Shown here one piece after another: positions 1 through 9,979 of a stretch of DNA of 64,000 nt (position 1 is its first letter; each line of letters opens with the position of its first letter). Made by a program: the position numbers and the translations under genes. The notes beneath the pieces are model-generated. The model did not search any database, was not told where the DNA came from, and saw only the letters and a program-made list of their open reading frames with translations. This DNA is from Bradyrhizobium forestalis (lineage in GTDB: Bacteria; Pseudomonadota; Alphaproteobacteria; Rhizobiales; Xanthobacteraceae): the NCBI RefSeq assembly GCF_002795245.1, contig NZ_PGVG01000002.1, forward strand, positions 372,001 to 436,000, written 5' to 3'.

Positions 1-333
1 AGGCGCCTCGGCCTTTGCTGCGGCGGGCGGCGCCGACTCCGCAGCCTTCGCGGCCGGAGCAGGAGCTTTCGCGAGGTCGGCCGCGCTCTCGCCGTCAGCG
101 AGAATCGTGGCGATCGGCGTATTCACCGCGACGTCGGCGGTGCCCTCGGGGATCAGGATCTTGCCGAGCGTCCCCTCATCGGTCGCCTCGACCTCCATCG
201 TCGCCTTGTCGGTCTCGATCTCGGCGATGACGTCGCCGGACTTGATCGTCTCGCCCTCTTTCTTCAGCCATTTGGCGAGGTTGCCCTTCTCCATCGTGGG
301 CGACAACGCGGGCATCAGCACTTGAATTGGCAT
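1..333 (-). CDS. pdhB: Pyruvate dehydrogenase E1 beta subunit, N-terminal lipoyl domain (partial)
   Basis: This is the start of an E1 beta subunit of the pyruvate dehydrogenase complex, cut by the left window edge. The visible 111 residues form a biotinyl/lipoyl domain (residues 1-80) with the lipoylation motif [11 protein letters not shown], lysine at residue 43, followed by an Ala/Pro-rich swinging linker. In alphaproteobacteria the E1 beta protein carries its own lipoyl domain, which fits; an E2 (pdhC) would start in the same way, but the position directly after pdhA, 29 bases downstream, favours pdhB. The ATG at 331-333 gives a start matching the usual lipoyl-domain N-terminus [14 protein letters not shown]. 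Confidence 0.88.
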   Translation of the reverse strand, partial: MPIQVLMPALSPTMEKGNLAKWLKKEGETIKSGDVIAEIETDKATMEVEATDEGTLGKILIPEGTADVAVNTPIATILADGESAADLAKAPAPAAKAAESAPPAAAKAEAP

Positions 334-362
334 ATCTTCTCCAAAAGAAAGCTTGCGCGCGT

Positions 363-1385
363 TCAGCGGTAAACGTCGGTCCAGAGCTCGGCGACGTCCG
401 GCTCGGGATCATGCTGGGCGAAATCGGCGGAGGCATTGACGATGTCGCGCACCTCGGCGTCGATCGCCTTCAGATCCTGCTCGCTGACCTTCGCCGCGAG
501 CAGGCGGTTGCGCACCTGCTCGATCGGATCTTGGTCGTGGCGGACCTTCTCGACCTCCTCGCGCGTGCGATATTTTGCAGGGTCGGACATCGAGTGACCG
601 CGGTAACGGTAGGTCTGCATCTCCAGGATGTAGGGACCCTTGCCGGCGCGGCACCAGGCCGCCGCCTCCTCGCCCGCGGCCTTGACGGCGCGGACGTCCA
701 TGCCGTCGACCTGCTTGCCGGGGATGTTGAAGGACGCGCCGCGCTTGGAGAAATCCTGCTGCGCCGAGGCGCGCGAGACCGAGGTACCCATGGCGTAGCG
801 GTTGTTCTCGATCACGAAGATCACCGGCAGCTTCCAGAGCTCCGCCATGTTGAAGCTCTCGTAGACCTGGCCCTGGTTGGCCGCGCCGTCGCCGAAATAG
901 GTGACGCTGACATTGCCGTTACCGCGATAGTGATTGGCGAAGGCGAGGCCGGTGCCGAGCGAGACCTGGGCGCCGACGATGCCGTGGCCGCCGTAGAAGT
1001 GCTTCTCCTTGCTGAACATGTGCATGGAGCCGCCCTTGCCCTTGGAATAGCCGCCGCGGCGGCCCGTGAGCTCCGCCATGACGCCGTTGGCGTCCATGCC
1101 GGTGGCGAGCATGTGACCGTGATCGCGATAGCCGGTGATGACCTGATCGCCCTCCTTCAGGGCCATCTGCATGCCGACCACCACGGCTTCCTGGCCGATA
1201 TAGAGATGGCAGAAGCCGCCGATCGCGCCCATGCCGTAGAGCTGGCCGGCCTTTTCCTCGAACCGCCGGATCAGGAGCATGTCACGGAGCGCCTTGAGCT
1301 CCTGCTCCCTGGTAAATTCCGGGGGCGAACCGCCGTCGGTCTTGTCCTGTGGGGTGCTTGCGGCGGCTTTCTTGGGTGCGGCCAT
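363..1385 (-). CDS. pdhA: Pyruvate dehydrogenase E1 component alpha subunit
   Basis: The 340-residue protein decarboxylates pyruvate with thiamine diphosphate and, with E1 beta, reductively acetylates the lipoyl domains, feeding acetyl-CoA to the TCA cycle. The thiamine diphosphate motif is complete: GDGAANQG at residues 165-172 and ENN at 193-195. The loop [13 protein letters not shown] near residue 265 corresponds to the conserved activation loop. An Ala/Lys-rich tail of about 20 residues precedes the fold, as is usual in rhizobia. It is the first gene of the pdhAB pair, with pdhB 29 bases downstream. Length is normal for the family. Confidence 0.96.
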   Translation of the reverse strand: MAAPKKAAASTPQDKTDGGSPPEFTREQELKALRDMLLIRRFEEKAGQLYGMGAIGGFCHLYIGQEAVVVGMQMALKEGDQVITGYRDHGHMLATGMDANGVMAELTGRRGGYSKGKGGSMHMFSKEKHFYGGHGIVGAQVSLGTGLAFANHYRGNGNVSVTYFGDGAANQGQVYESFNMAELWKLPVIFVIENNRYAMGTSVSRASAQQDFSKRGASFNIPGKQVDGMDVRAVKAAGEEAAAWCRAGKGPYILEMQTYRYRGHSMSDPAKYRTREEVEKVRHDQDPIEQVRNRLLAAKVSEQDLKAIDAEVRDIVNASADFAQHDPEPDVAELWTDVYR

Positions 1386-1536
1386 AGGAATTCCGGGTCA
1401 GAGAAAACTTTCGCCCTCTCTAACCCAAGTCAATCGCGTGCGAAAGCACCGCGGCGGCATGGCACGACTTTCATTATGCCGCACTGCAACGTGATCGAAA
1501 TATTGGACAATCTTTGGCGCTGATCGGGCAACAAAT

Positions 1537-1881
1537 CTATGCGCCGCCGCCGCACGAACAGATTCGGGACCGGGTCAAGAACCTCCTTTCCCGTCCGTTG
1601 TCTAATGAGAACATTCCGCCGCGCCCGGCAACGACATCAATGATGAGGTCGGTGTGCTTCCAGACCTCAAATTGCGGGCCACTGATATAGACCGGCATGC
1701 CGCCGATCTGACCAAGCAGTACGTCGGTCTCGCCGATGACGAACTCGCCGGCCGGATAGCACATCGGCGACGAGCCGTCGCAGCAACCGCCGGACTGATG
1801 AAATAGGACGGGGCCGTGATCCGCACAGATCTCGGCCAGGAGCTCGAGTGCTGCGTCCGTGGCGCTGACCTTGTCGTGCAT
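1537..1881 (-). CDS. DUF779 family protein, partner of aldehyde dehydrogenase
   Basis: A small 114-residue protein of the DUF779 family. Its signature GGCCDGSSPMC is present near residues 31-41, and the C-terminus carries a second cysteine pair (CSCGGG), suggesting metal or thiol chemistry, which is inference. I place the start at the ATG at 1881 (MHDKVSATDAAL); an upstream in-frame start at 1914 would add 11 residues that do not look conserved. DUF779 genes are commonly found directly downstream of ExaC/AcoD-type aldehyde dehydrogenases, and here it follows the dehydrogenase by 66 bases on the same strand, so the two are probably co-transcribed. The molecular role is unknown. Confidence 0.85.
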   Translation of the reverse strand: MHDKVSATDAALELLAEICADHGPVLFHQSGGCCDGSSPMCYPAGEFVIGETDVLLGQIGGMPVYISGPQFEVWKHTDLIIDVVAGRGGMFSLDNGRERRFLTRSRICSCGGGA

Positions 1882-1947
1882 GAGCCGTGCCCCGTCAGTA
1901 CGCGGGCGGCGCAATGGGAGAATGGACTGCGCCGCCCTGCTACCCGA

Positions 1948-3465
1948 TCAGAAGAAGCCGAGCTTCTTCGGGCTATAGCTGACCAGGAGGTTCTTGGTCT
2001 GCTGATAGTGATCGAGCATCATCTTGTGGGTCTCTCGTCCGATGCCCGACTGCTTGTAGCCGCCGAACGCCGCGTGCGCGGGATAGGCGTGGTAGCAGTT
2101 GGTCCAGACCCGGCCCGCCTGGATGGCGCGGCCGAAGCGGTAGCAGCGGTTGGCGTCGCGGCTCCAGATGCCGGCCCCGAGACCGTAGAGCGTGTCGTTG
2201 GCGATCGACAGCGCTTCTTCGTCGGTCTTGAAGGTCGTGACCGACACGACCGGTCCGAAGATCTCCTCCTGGAAGATCCGCATCTTGTTGTGACCGTGGA
2301 ACACGGTGGGCTGGACGTAAAAGCCGCCGGCGAGATCGCCGGAGAGGTTCGCACGCGCGCCGCCGGCCAGGATCTTGGCACCTTCTTGCTTGCCGATGTC
2401 GATGTAGGAAAGAATTTTCTCCAACTGCTCGCTGGAGGCCTGGGCGCCGATCATGGTCGCGGCATCGCGCGGGTCGCCCTGGATGATGGCGGCAACGCGC
2501 TTGAGCGCTCGCTCCATGAAACGCTCGTAGATCGACTCATGGATCAGCGCCCGGCTCGGACAGGTGCAGACCTCGCCCTGGTTGAGAGCAAACATCACGA
2601 AGCCTTCGATCGCCTTGTCGAAGAAATCGTCATCCTCGGCCATCACGTCCTTGAAGAAGATGTTCGGCGACTTGCCGCCGAGCTCGAGCGTGACGGGGAT
2701 GAGGTTCTGGCTGGCGTACTGCATGATCAGCCGGCCCGTCGTGGTCTCGCCAGTGAAGGCGATCTTGGCGATGCGCGGGCTCGACGCCAGCGGCTTGCCG
2801 GCTTCGAGGCCGAAGCCGTTGACGATGTTGAGGACCCCGGGCGGCAGGAGGTCACCGATGATATCGGCCCAGACCAGGATCGATGCAGGTGTCTGTTCGG
2901 CCGGCTTGAGCACCACGCAGTTGCCGGCAGCGAGGGCGGGCGCGAGCTTCCAGCAGGCCATCAGCAGCGGGAAGTTCCAGGGGATGATCTGACCGACGAC
3001 GCCGAGCGGCTCGTGGAAGTGGTAGGCGACGGGGTCATCATCGATCTCGCCGATCGTGCCTTCCTGGCCGCGCACGACGCCGGCGAAATAGCGGAAGTGG
3101 TCGATCGCCAGCGGCAGGTCGGCAGCGCGGGTCTCGCGGATCGGCTTGCCGTTGTCCCAAGTCTCGGCGATCGCGAGCCGCTCGAGGTTCTCTTCCATGC
3201 GATCGGCGATCTTGTTGAGGATGATCGCGCGTTCCACGACGCTGGTCCGCCCCCAGGCGCCCTTGGCCGCATGCGCCGCATCGAGCGCGGCCTCGACGTC
3301 CTGTGCGTCGGAGCGCGCGATCTTGCAGACGGCCTGGCCGGTCACCGGCGAGACGTTGTCGAAGTACTTGCCGGAACGCGGGGCCACCCATGTGCCGCCG
3401 ATGAAATTGTCGTAGCTCGCGGCGAAGGGATTCTTCGTGAGATTGAGGAATTCCACCTTGTTCAT
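1948..3465 (-). CDS. NAD-dependent aldehyde dehydrogenase (ExaC/AcoD type)
   Basis: A 505-residue soluble aldehyde dehydrogenase. The general base Glu is E261 in [11 protein letters not shown], the catalytic Cys is C300 in [11 protein letters not shown], and the Rossmann-fold and oxyanion Asn (IPWNFP, about residues 161-166) are present. The N-terminus and full length match acetaldehyde dehydrogenase II / ExaC, which oxidises acetaldehyde and other short aldehydes to acids with NAD. It lies between a GAF-Fis regulator upstream and a DUF779 gene downstream on the same strand, the usual setting of alcohol or acetoin-derived aldehyde oxidation. Exact substrate cannot be read from sequence. Confidence 0.93.
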   Translation of the reverse strand: MNKVEFLNLTKNPFAASYDNFIGGTWVAPRSGKYFDNVSPVTGQAVCKIARSDAQDVEAALDAAHAAKGAWGRTSVVERAIILNKIADRMEENLERLAIAETWDNGKPIRETRAADLPLAIDHFRYFAGVVRGQEGTIGEIDDDPVAYHFHEPLGVVGQIIPWNFPLLMACWKLAPALAAGNCVVLKPAEQTPASILVWADIIGDLLPPGVLNIVNGFGLEAGKPLASSPRIAKIAFTGETTTGRLIMQYASQNLIPVTLELGGKSPNIFFKDVMAEDDDFFDKAIEGFVMFALNQGEVCTCPSRALIHESIYERFMERALKRVAAIIQGDPRDAATMIGAQASSEQLEKILSYIDIGKQEGAKILAGGARANLSGDLAGGFYVQPTVFHGHNKMRIFQEEIFGPVVSVTTFKTDEEALSIANDTLYGLGAGIWSRDANRCYRFGRAIQAGRVWTNCYHAYPAHAAFGGYKQSGIGRETHKMMLDHYQQTKNLLVSYSPKKLGFF

Positions 3466-3580
3466 TGATCACTCCCGATGTTTGCTGTTTGCGCAATTCG
3501 TCGCCTGGTCGCGACTTGCGCCGACGATGTCGCGGGAGGTGTTTTCTGTCAGCCCGGCGGGAAGCGATGGCGGGGCCGAC

Positions 3581-3600
3581 CTGTCGCAGTTCTGCGACAG
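3581..3600. promoter_or_regulatory. Perfect inverted repeat upstream of aldehyde dehydrogenase, candidate activator site
   Basis: CTGTCGCAG-TT-CTGCGACAG is a perfect 9-base inverted repeat with a 2-base centre, 116 to 135 bases upstream of the aldehyde dehydrogenase start. Its size and symmetry suit a dimeric Fis-type helix-turn-helix, and the GAF-Fis regulator gene lies just upstream. Binding is inference; the symmetry is seen directly. Confidence 0.5.
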
Positions 3601-3622
3601 TCGCGGACGAGGCATCACCATC

Positions 3623-3766
3623 ATGTCCCGGACGCGCCGCAACGCTCTTCGCGTTGCTGCGCAGAGCCGGGACCCAGGCGGCACTGAAGAATGCGGCGAC
3701 ATGGGCCCCGGCTCGGCAGCGCACCACGTCGCAGGAGCGACGCGCTGCGCTGCGTCCGGGGCACGA
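3623..3766. repeat. Dispersed intergenic repeat with inverted ends
   Basis: A stretch of about 144 bases has inverted ends (ATGTCCCGGACGC at the left; GCGTCCGGGGCACGA at the right) and internal palindromic pieces such as AACGC-TCTTC-GCGTT. It occupies most of the 329-base gap between the aldehyde dehydrogenase and the regulator and codes for nothing convincing. I recognise this type as a dispersed palindromic element of Bradyrhizobium-like genomes; copy number cannot be checked here. Confidence 0.5.
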
Positions 3767-3794
3767 GATCGGAGTTTCGATTAAGCAGCGCAGC

Positions 3795-4757
3795 TCAGTG
3801 GTTCAGCTCGAACCGCTTCAGCTTCCTGTGCAGCGTGGCGCGGCTGACACCGAGGGCCTTGGCGGCCGCGGAGACATTGCCGCCGGCGCGCAGCAGCGCA
3901 CGCTGCAACACCGCGCGCTGGCCGTCGACAAGATGATCGCGCGCGGTATCGCCGCCGAGAAGGTCGGCGGCAGGCACCGGCTGCAAGGCCCGGCCGGGCG
4001 CGATTCCGAGCGCCACCCGGGCGGAGCGGGTGGCGCCGATCACGAGGTCGTCCGCATCGACCGCAACGAGGCCGCCGCAACTTCCGTCCGCAGCTTGCGT
4101 CAGCACGATACGGGTATGGGCAAAAGCCTTTCGAAACAGGTCGGCCTCGATCCGCTTGGCCGCCTCGCCTGCCGCGAGCGCGATCAGGCTGGCGAACGCG
4201 TCGGTGCGGTCGGCGCGGCAGGAGGAGACGTCGAGCACGCCCGCGAGCGCCGCCTCATGGTCGTAGATCGGAACGGCGGTGCAGCTCAGAAGCGTATTGC
4301 GGGCAAAGAAATGCTGGTCGCGATCGATCGTCAGCGGACGCTGCTCGACGAGGCAGGTGCCGATGCCGTTGGTGCCCTCATGCTCCTCGCTCCAGAGCGC
4401 ACCGGTCCACAGGCCCCAGGACTGAAACGTCGCGTCGTCGGCCACCGTGCCGCGGCGATCGACCGGCACGCCATCGCGGTCGGCGAGTAGCACGCAGCAG
4501 CCCGCGGCGCCGACGGCCTGATAAAGCCGGTCCATCGCGCCTTGCGCGGCGGCCAGAAACGGCGCGATGCGCTCGCGCGCCTGGTGCAGCTCGGCTTCGG
4601 TCAGCCGCATCGGCGCGGTGTGGCCGCCGGGATCGAGATGATGCAATCGCGAGGAACGGCGCCACGAGGCCACGAGCGCGGACCGAGCCGCCTGGCCAGA
4701 CGCGATGGCGGCCTCAACGCGGGCCGCGTGATGCCGGGGCATTGACCCATTCACCAC
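3795..4757 (-). CDS. GAF-domain transcriptional regulator with Fis-type HTH, no AAA+ domain
   Basis: A 320-residue protein resembling AcoR-type activators. The N-terminal half holds the conserved AcoR N-region and a GAF sensor domain (about residues 60-200, with EEHEGTNGIGTC and the LTIDRDQHFF segment typical of the family). The C-terminus (about 283-318) is a Fis/HTH_8 helix-turn-helix (GGNVSAAAKALGVSRATLHRKLKRF). The central sigma-54 interacting AAA+ ATPase of full AcoR (about 230 residues with GAFTGA) is absent, and no frameshift accounts for the loss. It therefore should act without sigma-54. The neighbouring aldehyde dehydrogenase, same strand, is the likely target; the ligand is unknown. 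Confidence 0.85.
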   Translation of the reverse strand: MVNGSMPRHHAARVEAAIASGQAARSALVASWRRSSRLHHLDPGGHTAPMRLTEAELHQARERIAPFLAAAQGAMDRLYQAVGAAGCCVLLADRDGVPVDRRGTVADDATFQSWGLWTGALWSEEHEGTNGIGTCLVEQRPLTIDRDQHFFARNTLLSCTAVPIYDHEAALAGVLDVSSCRADRTDAFASLIALAAGEAAKRIEADLFRKAFAHTRIVLTQAADGSCGGLVAVDADDLVIGATRSARVALGIAPGRALQPVPAADLLGGDTARDHLVDGQRAVLQRALLRAGGNVSAAAKALGVSRATLHRKLKRFELNH

Positions 4758-4970
4758 TGTTTCCTCCGGAAGACAGGCTAGAGCGTGCCGGTGCCGCCCG
4801 CTTGATCTGCGTCAACTTCGGCGAGCGCCACAGAAGCCATGACCCCGCCGCGGCGCTGCCGTCAAGGCAACCGGCGGGTTCCGGGCTTACGACCTTCGCA
4901 GGAGAAAGCGCACAGTGGTCGGAATTCGGCAGCGGCTTTCGCTTGCCGGTTTCGAGGCTTGCGGAAAACG

Positions 4971-5288
4971 CTAGTTCGCCGGGATCATCCGAACGAGATC
5001 GCGCGGATTGACATAGTCGAGCTGGTAGCGCGCCCGCTCGTCCAGCATGTCGGGGTCGATCCTCGACGTCCGCAGCAGCGACACCCGCTGTTCGCTCCTG
5101 GCGCGCTCACGCTTGAGCTGGGCCAGCTCGCTGGTCAGCGCGATGATCTCCTGGTCGAGCTCCTGGCGGGCATTGAGGCCGTACTTGCCGGTATAGGCGT
5201 TGACGCCGAAATAGCCGACGATCACCGCCGCCATCGCGTAGAGGGCAAGGCCAGTCAGGATCGATTTCAGGCGGGCGCGGGAGACCAT
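4971..5288 (-). CDS. ftsB: Septum formation initiator protein FtsB/DivIC
   Basis: A 105-residue bitopic cell-division protein: a short basic N-terminus, one membrane segment (about residues 10-31, LTGLALYAMAAVIVGYFGVN), then a periplasmic coiled coil (about 38-70) and a short tail. FtsB works with FtsL and FtsQ to activate septal peptidoglycan synthesis. The ATG at 5288 is chosen because it gives the family N-terminus MVSRARLKS; upstream codons run into repeat sequence. Its usual alphaproteobacterial place is between eno and pdhA, and it is found between them here, though separated from both by accessory genes. Confidence 0.88.
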   Translation of the reverse strand: MVSRARLKSILTGLALYAMAAVIVGYFGVNAYTGKYGLNARQELDQEIIALTSELAQLKRERARSEQRVSLLRTSRIDPDMLDERARYQLDYVNPRDLVRMIPAN

Positions 5289-5347
5289 CCTGGGAAGATG
5301 GGACAGGTTGGTTAAGGGAGTGCTAATTGCCCCTGCCCTGCGCGCGC

Positions 5348-5432
5348 CATGGCCGGGCTTGTCCCGGCCATCCAAGTGCTTTGCCTGCGATAACGAAGAA
5401 CGTAGCTGCCCGGGACAAGCCCGGGCATGACG
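5348..5432. repeat. Dispersed intergenic palindromic repeat
   Basis: Two related palindromic blocks in opposite orientation, GGCCGGGCTTGTCCCGGCC at 5350-5368 and GCCCGGGACAAGCCCGGGC at 5408-5426, flank about 40 bases. The second is nearly the reverse complement of the first, so the whole can fold into a long hairpin. It sits between ftsB and the FMN reductase and resembles repeats scattered through Bradyrhizobium intergenic regions. Confidence 0.55.
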
Positions 5433-5459
5433 GAGAGTTGAGCAGCCTTGGCTTCGACC

Positions 5460-6011
5460 TTACCCCTGATTCTTCGCCACATGCGCGGCGAAGGCGTCGA
5501 TGTACTGCTGCAGCACGGTCTTGAGGGAGTCCTTGGTCAGGCTGCCGTCCGCATCGAAGGCGTCGCCGACGCCGTTGAGATAGATTTCCGGCTGCTGAAG
5601 GATCGGACCGGAAATGCCAGGCAGGATGGTCTGCAGATGCTTGGCCGCGCTGACGCCGCCGAGCGGACCCGGCGAGTTGGAGATGATGCCGACCGGCTTG
5701 CCGAGGAACGAGCTCTTGCCATAGGGCCGCGAGGCGACGTCGATGGCGTTCTTGAGGGCGCCCGGGATCGAGCGGTTATATTCGGGCGTGACGAACAGGA
5801 CGCCGTTCGACCTCTGCAGCTTCTCGCGGAAGGCGAGCCAGTCCGCGGGCGGCGCGCCCTCGAGGTCCTGGTTGAAGAACGAGATGCCCGCCGGCGTGAT
5901 CACTTCGAGCTTGAGCGAGCCGGGCGCGAGCTTGGCGAGCGCATTGGCGATCTTGAGCGAGAAGCCGTCCTTGCGCAGGCTGCCGGCGATGGTGACGATG
6001 TTGTAGGCCAT
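5460..6011 (-). CDS. NADPH-dependent FMN reductase (flavodoxin-like)
   Basis: A 183-residue flavodoxin-fold reductase of the ChrR/SsuE/azoreductase group. The phosphate-binding loop GSLRKDGFS (about residues 9-17) and the family motif PEYNRSIPGALKNAIDW-like (here PEYNRSIPGALKNAID) are complete. Such enzymes reduce FMN, quinones or azo compounds with NAD(P)H. The start at ATG 6011 gives MAYNIVTIAGSLR; the in-frame ATG at 6053 would add 14 unrelated residues. It is a single-gene unit with palindromes upstream that could bind a regulator. Confidence 0.92.
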   Translation of the reverse strand: MAYNIVTIAGSLRKDGFSLKIANALAKLAPGSLKLEVITPAGISFFNQDLEGAPPADWLAFREKLQRSNGVLFVTPEYNRSIPGALKNAIDVASRPYGKSSFLGKPVGIISNSPGPLGGVSAAKHLQTILPGISGPILQQPEIYLNGVGDAFDADGSLTKDSLKTVLQQYIDAFAAHVAKNQG

Positions 6012-6074
6012 GGATTGTCCTTGAGGGCTTGAGCGGAAATGCCGCCAAGGCACTTAAGCTATCCAGACCAATAG

Positions 6075-6117
6075 ATGCAAGTGCATGAACTGGCTCGATT
6101 TGGAAACGCTGCGTTTC
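6075..6117. promoter_or_regulatory. Two palindromes upstream of FMN reductase, candidate operators
   Basis: ATGCA-AG-TGCAT at 6075-6086 and GAAACGC-T-GCGTTTC at 6103-6117 lie 64 to 106 bases upstream of the FMN reductase start. Both are perfect. Redox or xenobiotic regulators of the HxlR/MarR/LysR types often bind such sites before flavin reductases, but no regulator gene is adjacent, so this is inference. Confidence 0.35.
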
Positions 6118-6173
6118 GCAAATGCAGCCCGTCGTGTCGCATGTCGTCGGCCGACATTGACCGTCCCAAAACA

Positions 6174-6199
6174 ATCAGGCCGCCAAGCGGCGGCCTGAT
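6174..6199 (-). terminator. Hairpin terminator downstream of the exported MBL-fold gene
   Basis: ATCAGGCCGCC (6174-6184), loop AAGC, GGCGGCCTGAT (6189-6199): a perfect 11-base stem. Read on the minus strand it is followed by TGTTTTGGG, a short U-run, 26 bases past the stop of the MBL-fold gene, so it probably ends that transcript. Confidence 0.7.
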
Positions 6200-6224
6200 G
6201 TTTTCGGCAACTCTGCAACCCCGA

Positions 6225-7223
6225 TCAGATCGTCGGATTCCAAGCCGACGGGATCAGGCGATATTTGGCGCCGTCCTTCTCGACATGGCCGACCGAGGGG
6301 AAGGCGAAGTGGAAGCCGATCACGGTCGCCTTCTCCGCCGCCGCCATGTCGTAGAACTTGTGGCGCGTCGCCTGCGCCATCGCGGCATCGTTGTCGAACA
6401 TCACGTGCCAGTCCGGATTGCGCAGGAAGAATTCCGGGATGTTGGTGACGTCGGACTGGATCAGCACCTTGGCATCGCCAGATGCGACCGCGAACGAGGT
6501 GTGTCCCGGCGTGTGACCCGGCGTCGCGATCGAGGTGATGCCGGGCGCGACCTCCTTGCCCCATTCGTACTTGGTCACCTTGGACTCGAGGCCGGCGAAG
6601 GTCTTCTTCACGTTGGCGAAGTAGTTCTTCATCATCGGGTTGGACTCGGCCTTGGCGGCGTTGTCCTCGCTGGTCCAGAACTCCCAGTCCTTGCCCGGCA
6701 CCATGATCTCCGCATTCGGGAAGGTCAGTGCGCCGTCGGCGAGACGGATGCCGTTGGTGTGGTCGGGGTGCAGATGCGACAGCAGCACGACGTCGATGCT
6801 CTTCGCGTCGACGCCGGCGGCGGCAAGGTTTTGCAGCGTGCGGCCGACGGCGCCCTTGCTCGGCTCGAGATTGGCGACGCCGTTGCCGGTATCGATCAGC
6901 ACGAGCTTGGAGCCGGTGTTGATGAGCTGCGGATTGAACGGCACCGTGACCATGCCCTTCGGCATGTACGCCGCCTCGCCCGCCGCCAGCGCCTCGTCCT
7001 TCGGAATGTTGGCGACGAACTTGTCCGGCATCGGGAAGGTGCGCGCGCCGTCATTGATCGAGGTGCACTCGAAGCTGCCAACCTTGTAGCGGTAGAAGCC
7101 CGGCGCCTGCGTGCCTGTCGGCGGCACCGAGGCATTGGCCGTGGTCGGCCGAAAGCCGGCTACGGCAGCCGCACTGAAGGCGGCGGCGCCTGTGAGCAAA
7201 TGACGGCGATTGAGATCAGTCAT
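6225..7223 (-). CDS. Exported metallo-beta-lactamase-fold hydrolase
   Basis: A 332-residue MBL-fold protein with a twin-arginine type signal (NRRHLLTGAAAFSAAAVAGF, cleavage probably after residue 31), so it should act in the periplasm. The metal motif HLHPDH is at residues 150-155, and further metal ligands are visible in the segments PGHTPGHTSF and HFAFPSVGH. The layout is that of the quorum-quenching lactonase / glyoxalase-like group (AttM-like or YtnP-like), which hydrolyses esters or lactones; the substrate is unknown. It stands alone with a terminator after it. Length is normal. Confidence 0.88.
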   Translation of the reverse strand: MTDLNRRHLLTGAAAFSAAAVAGFRPTTANASVPPTGTQAPGFYRYKVGSFECTSINDGARTFPMPDKFVANIPKDEALAAGEAAYMPKGMVTVPFNPQLINTGSKLVLIDTGNGVANLEPSKGAVGRTLQNLAAAGVDAKSIDVVLLSHLHPDHTNGIRLADGALTFPNAEIMVPGKDWEFWTSEDNAAKAESNPMMKNYFANVKKTFAGLESKVTKYEWGKEVAPGITSIATPGHTPGHTSFAVASGDAKVLIQSDVTNIPEFFLRNPDWHVMFDNDAAMAQATRHKFYDMAAAEKATVIGFHFAFPSVGHVEKDGAKYRLIPSAWNPTI

Positions 7224-7342
7224 GGAGAGGTCCCCTTCTGAGCGCCCTACGGTTTTTCCGCTTACAACGGCGGCGGGAATAATCCCCCGCTTCGCTCAGA
7301 AGGCAAGTCCTTCTTTCGGTGACGTGCCGTCACACATCATGA

Positions 7343-8476
7343 TTATTTATTTGGGTTGATGAGGAATTTTTCGCCGGTGGCACGTTTGGCGTACACGGCG
7401 ATGTTGGCGGGATCGAGCGCCTCGGCCAGCGACACCACCTTGGTGTAGTGACTGGCGAAGGTGGTCTTGAGCTCGGACGCCACGCGCTGGCGCAGGCGAC
7501 CGATCTCGGCCGGACCGATCTTCTGGAGGAACGGCGTCAGCAGCCAGCCACCGACTCCCCAGGTCAGACCGAACGAGCGGCTCAATTCGGTCGGCCGATT
7601 GTCGAGGCTGCCGTAGATATAGATCTGCTTGTACACGTTGGAGCCGTAGCGGCTGTATTCCTTCGCGGTCTTGTTGGCTGCAATTTCCATCGCGGTCAGA
7701 ATCTGGCTCGCCAGCTTGCCGCCGCCGATGGCGTCGAAGGCGATGGTGGCGCCGGTCTCGACCAGTGCGTTGGTGAGATCGTCCATGAAGCTCGGCGCGC
7801 TGGAATCCACGACGTGCTTGGCGCCGATCTTGTGCAGGATGTCGGCCTGCTCCTTGCTGCGCACGATGTTGACGAGGCCGATGCCGTCCTTGATGCAGAT
7901 CTTGTTGAGCATCTGGCCGAGATTGGAAGCGGCGGCCGTATGCACGAGCGCCTTGTGGTTCTCCCGACGCATCGTCTCGGTCATGCCGAGCGCGGTCAGC
8001 GGATTGACGAACCAGGACGCACCGTCCGCGGCCGTGGTGCCCGCCGGCAGCTCCATGACGTCGCGGACCTTGAGCACACGGTGCTGCGTGTACATCGCGC
8101 CGCCGATCATCGACACCGTCTTGCCCATCAGCGCTTTCGCAGCATCCGACGAGCCGGTCCGGATCACCGTGCCGGCGCCCTCGTTGCCGACCGGCAGCGA
8201 CTGATCGAACCTCGCCGCCATCATCCGCATCGCCGCTTCCGGCATCTTGGCGGTGATGACCGGCATCTCCTTGGTGCCGGAGGCCTTGGCGGCCGACATG
8301 TCGGCGGCCCCGATCAGAAGACCAAGGTCGGATGGGTTGATCGGGGTGGCCTCGACGCGAACCACGACCTCATCATCGGCCGGCTCCGGCGTCGGGACGT
8401 TCACGAGAGACAATTCCAGCTCGCCGCTCTTCTTCAGCAGCGAACGCAATTCCAGTCCCGACTTGCCGTCGCTCAT
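7343..8476 (-). CDS. MDR-superfamily zinc-type alcohol dehydrogenase-like oxidoreductase
   Basis: A 377-residue medium-chain dehydrogenase/reductase. The N-terminal GroES-like domain has ATPINPSDLGLL and VGNEGAGTVI, and the Rossmann domain lies about residues 160-310 with a nucleotide-binding segment AAASNLGQM. No structural-zinc cysteine quartet is seen, so it is nearer to quinone oxidoreductases than to classical zinc alcohol dehydrogenases. Annotation of similar proteins is usually only generic. It lies downstream of eno on the same strand with a 45-base gap, so read-through from eno is possible. Substrate unknown. Confidence 0.85.
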   Translation of the reverse strand: MSDGKSGLELRSLLKKSGELELSLVNVPTPEPADDEVVVRVEATPINPSDLGLLIGAADMSAAKASGTKEMPVITAKMPEAAMRMMAARFDQSLPVGNEGAGTVIRTGSSDAAKALMGKTVSMIGGAMYTQHRVLKVRDVMELPAGTTAADGASWFVNPLTALGMTETMRRENHKALVHTAAASNLGQMLNKICIKDGIGLVNIVRSKEQADILHKIGAKHVVDSSAPSFMDDLTNALVETGATIAFDAIGGGKLASQILTAMEIAANKTAKEYSRYGSNVYKQIYIYGSLDNRPTELSRSFGLTWGVGGWLLTPFLQKIGPAEIGRLRQRVASELKTTFASHYTKVVSLAEALDPANIAVYAKRATGEKFLINPNK

Positions 8477-8521
8477 CTCGATCCTCCCCTGTCCATCTTT
8501 TTTGCCGGCCGAGGCGCCGGC

Positions 8522-9823
<1,302 letters not shown>

Positions 9824-9979
9824 TTAGGGCTGATCGGTGCCGCGGGTCTTACACGGGCCGCAAGCAAATGTGAACGCTTGGACGAGCCGCTTCGACTGAC
9901 GCGTGAAGCGCCTCAGACTATGCTCGACGGCACCGGATCTGCGCGTCCAACCTCAATCTCAAACAGTCGGGGTAACGCC

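Noticed and set aside
1816..3468. Long plus-strand frame of 550 codons antisense to the aldehyde dehydrogenase
   Set aside because: GC-rich shadow frame, Arg/Asp/Gly-rich with no family features, while the minus-strand frame is a complete enzyme.
3466..3540. Possible sigma-54 promoter (GGCGACGAATTGC on the minus strand) before the aldehyde dehydrogenase
   Set aside because: The GG to GC spacing is one base short of the required distance, and the regulator has no sigma-54 ATPase.
8477..8521. Hairpin GCCGGC-GCCTCG-GCCGGC after eno as a terminator
   Set aside because: On the minus strand it is followed by an A-run, not a U-run.
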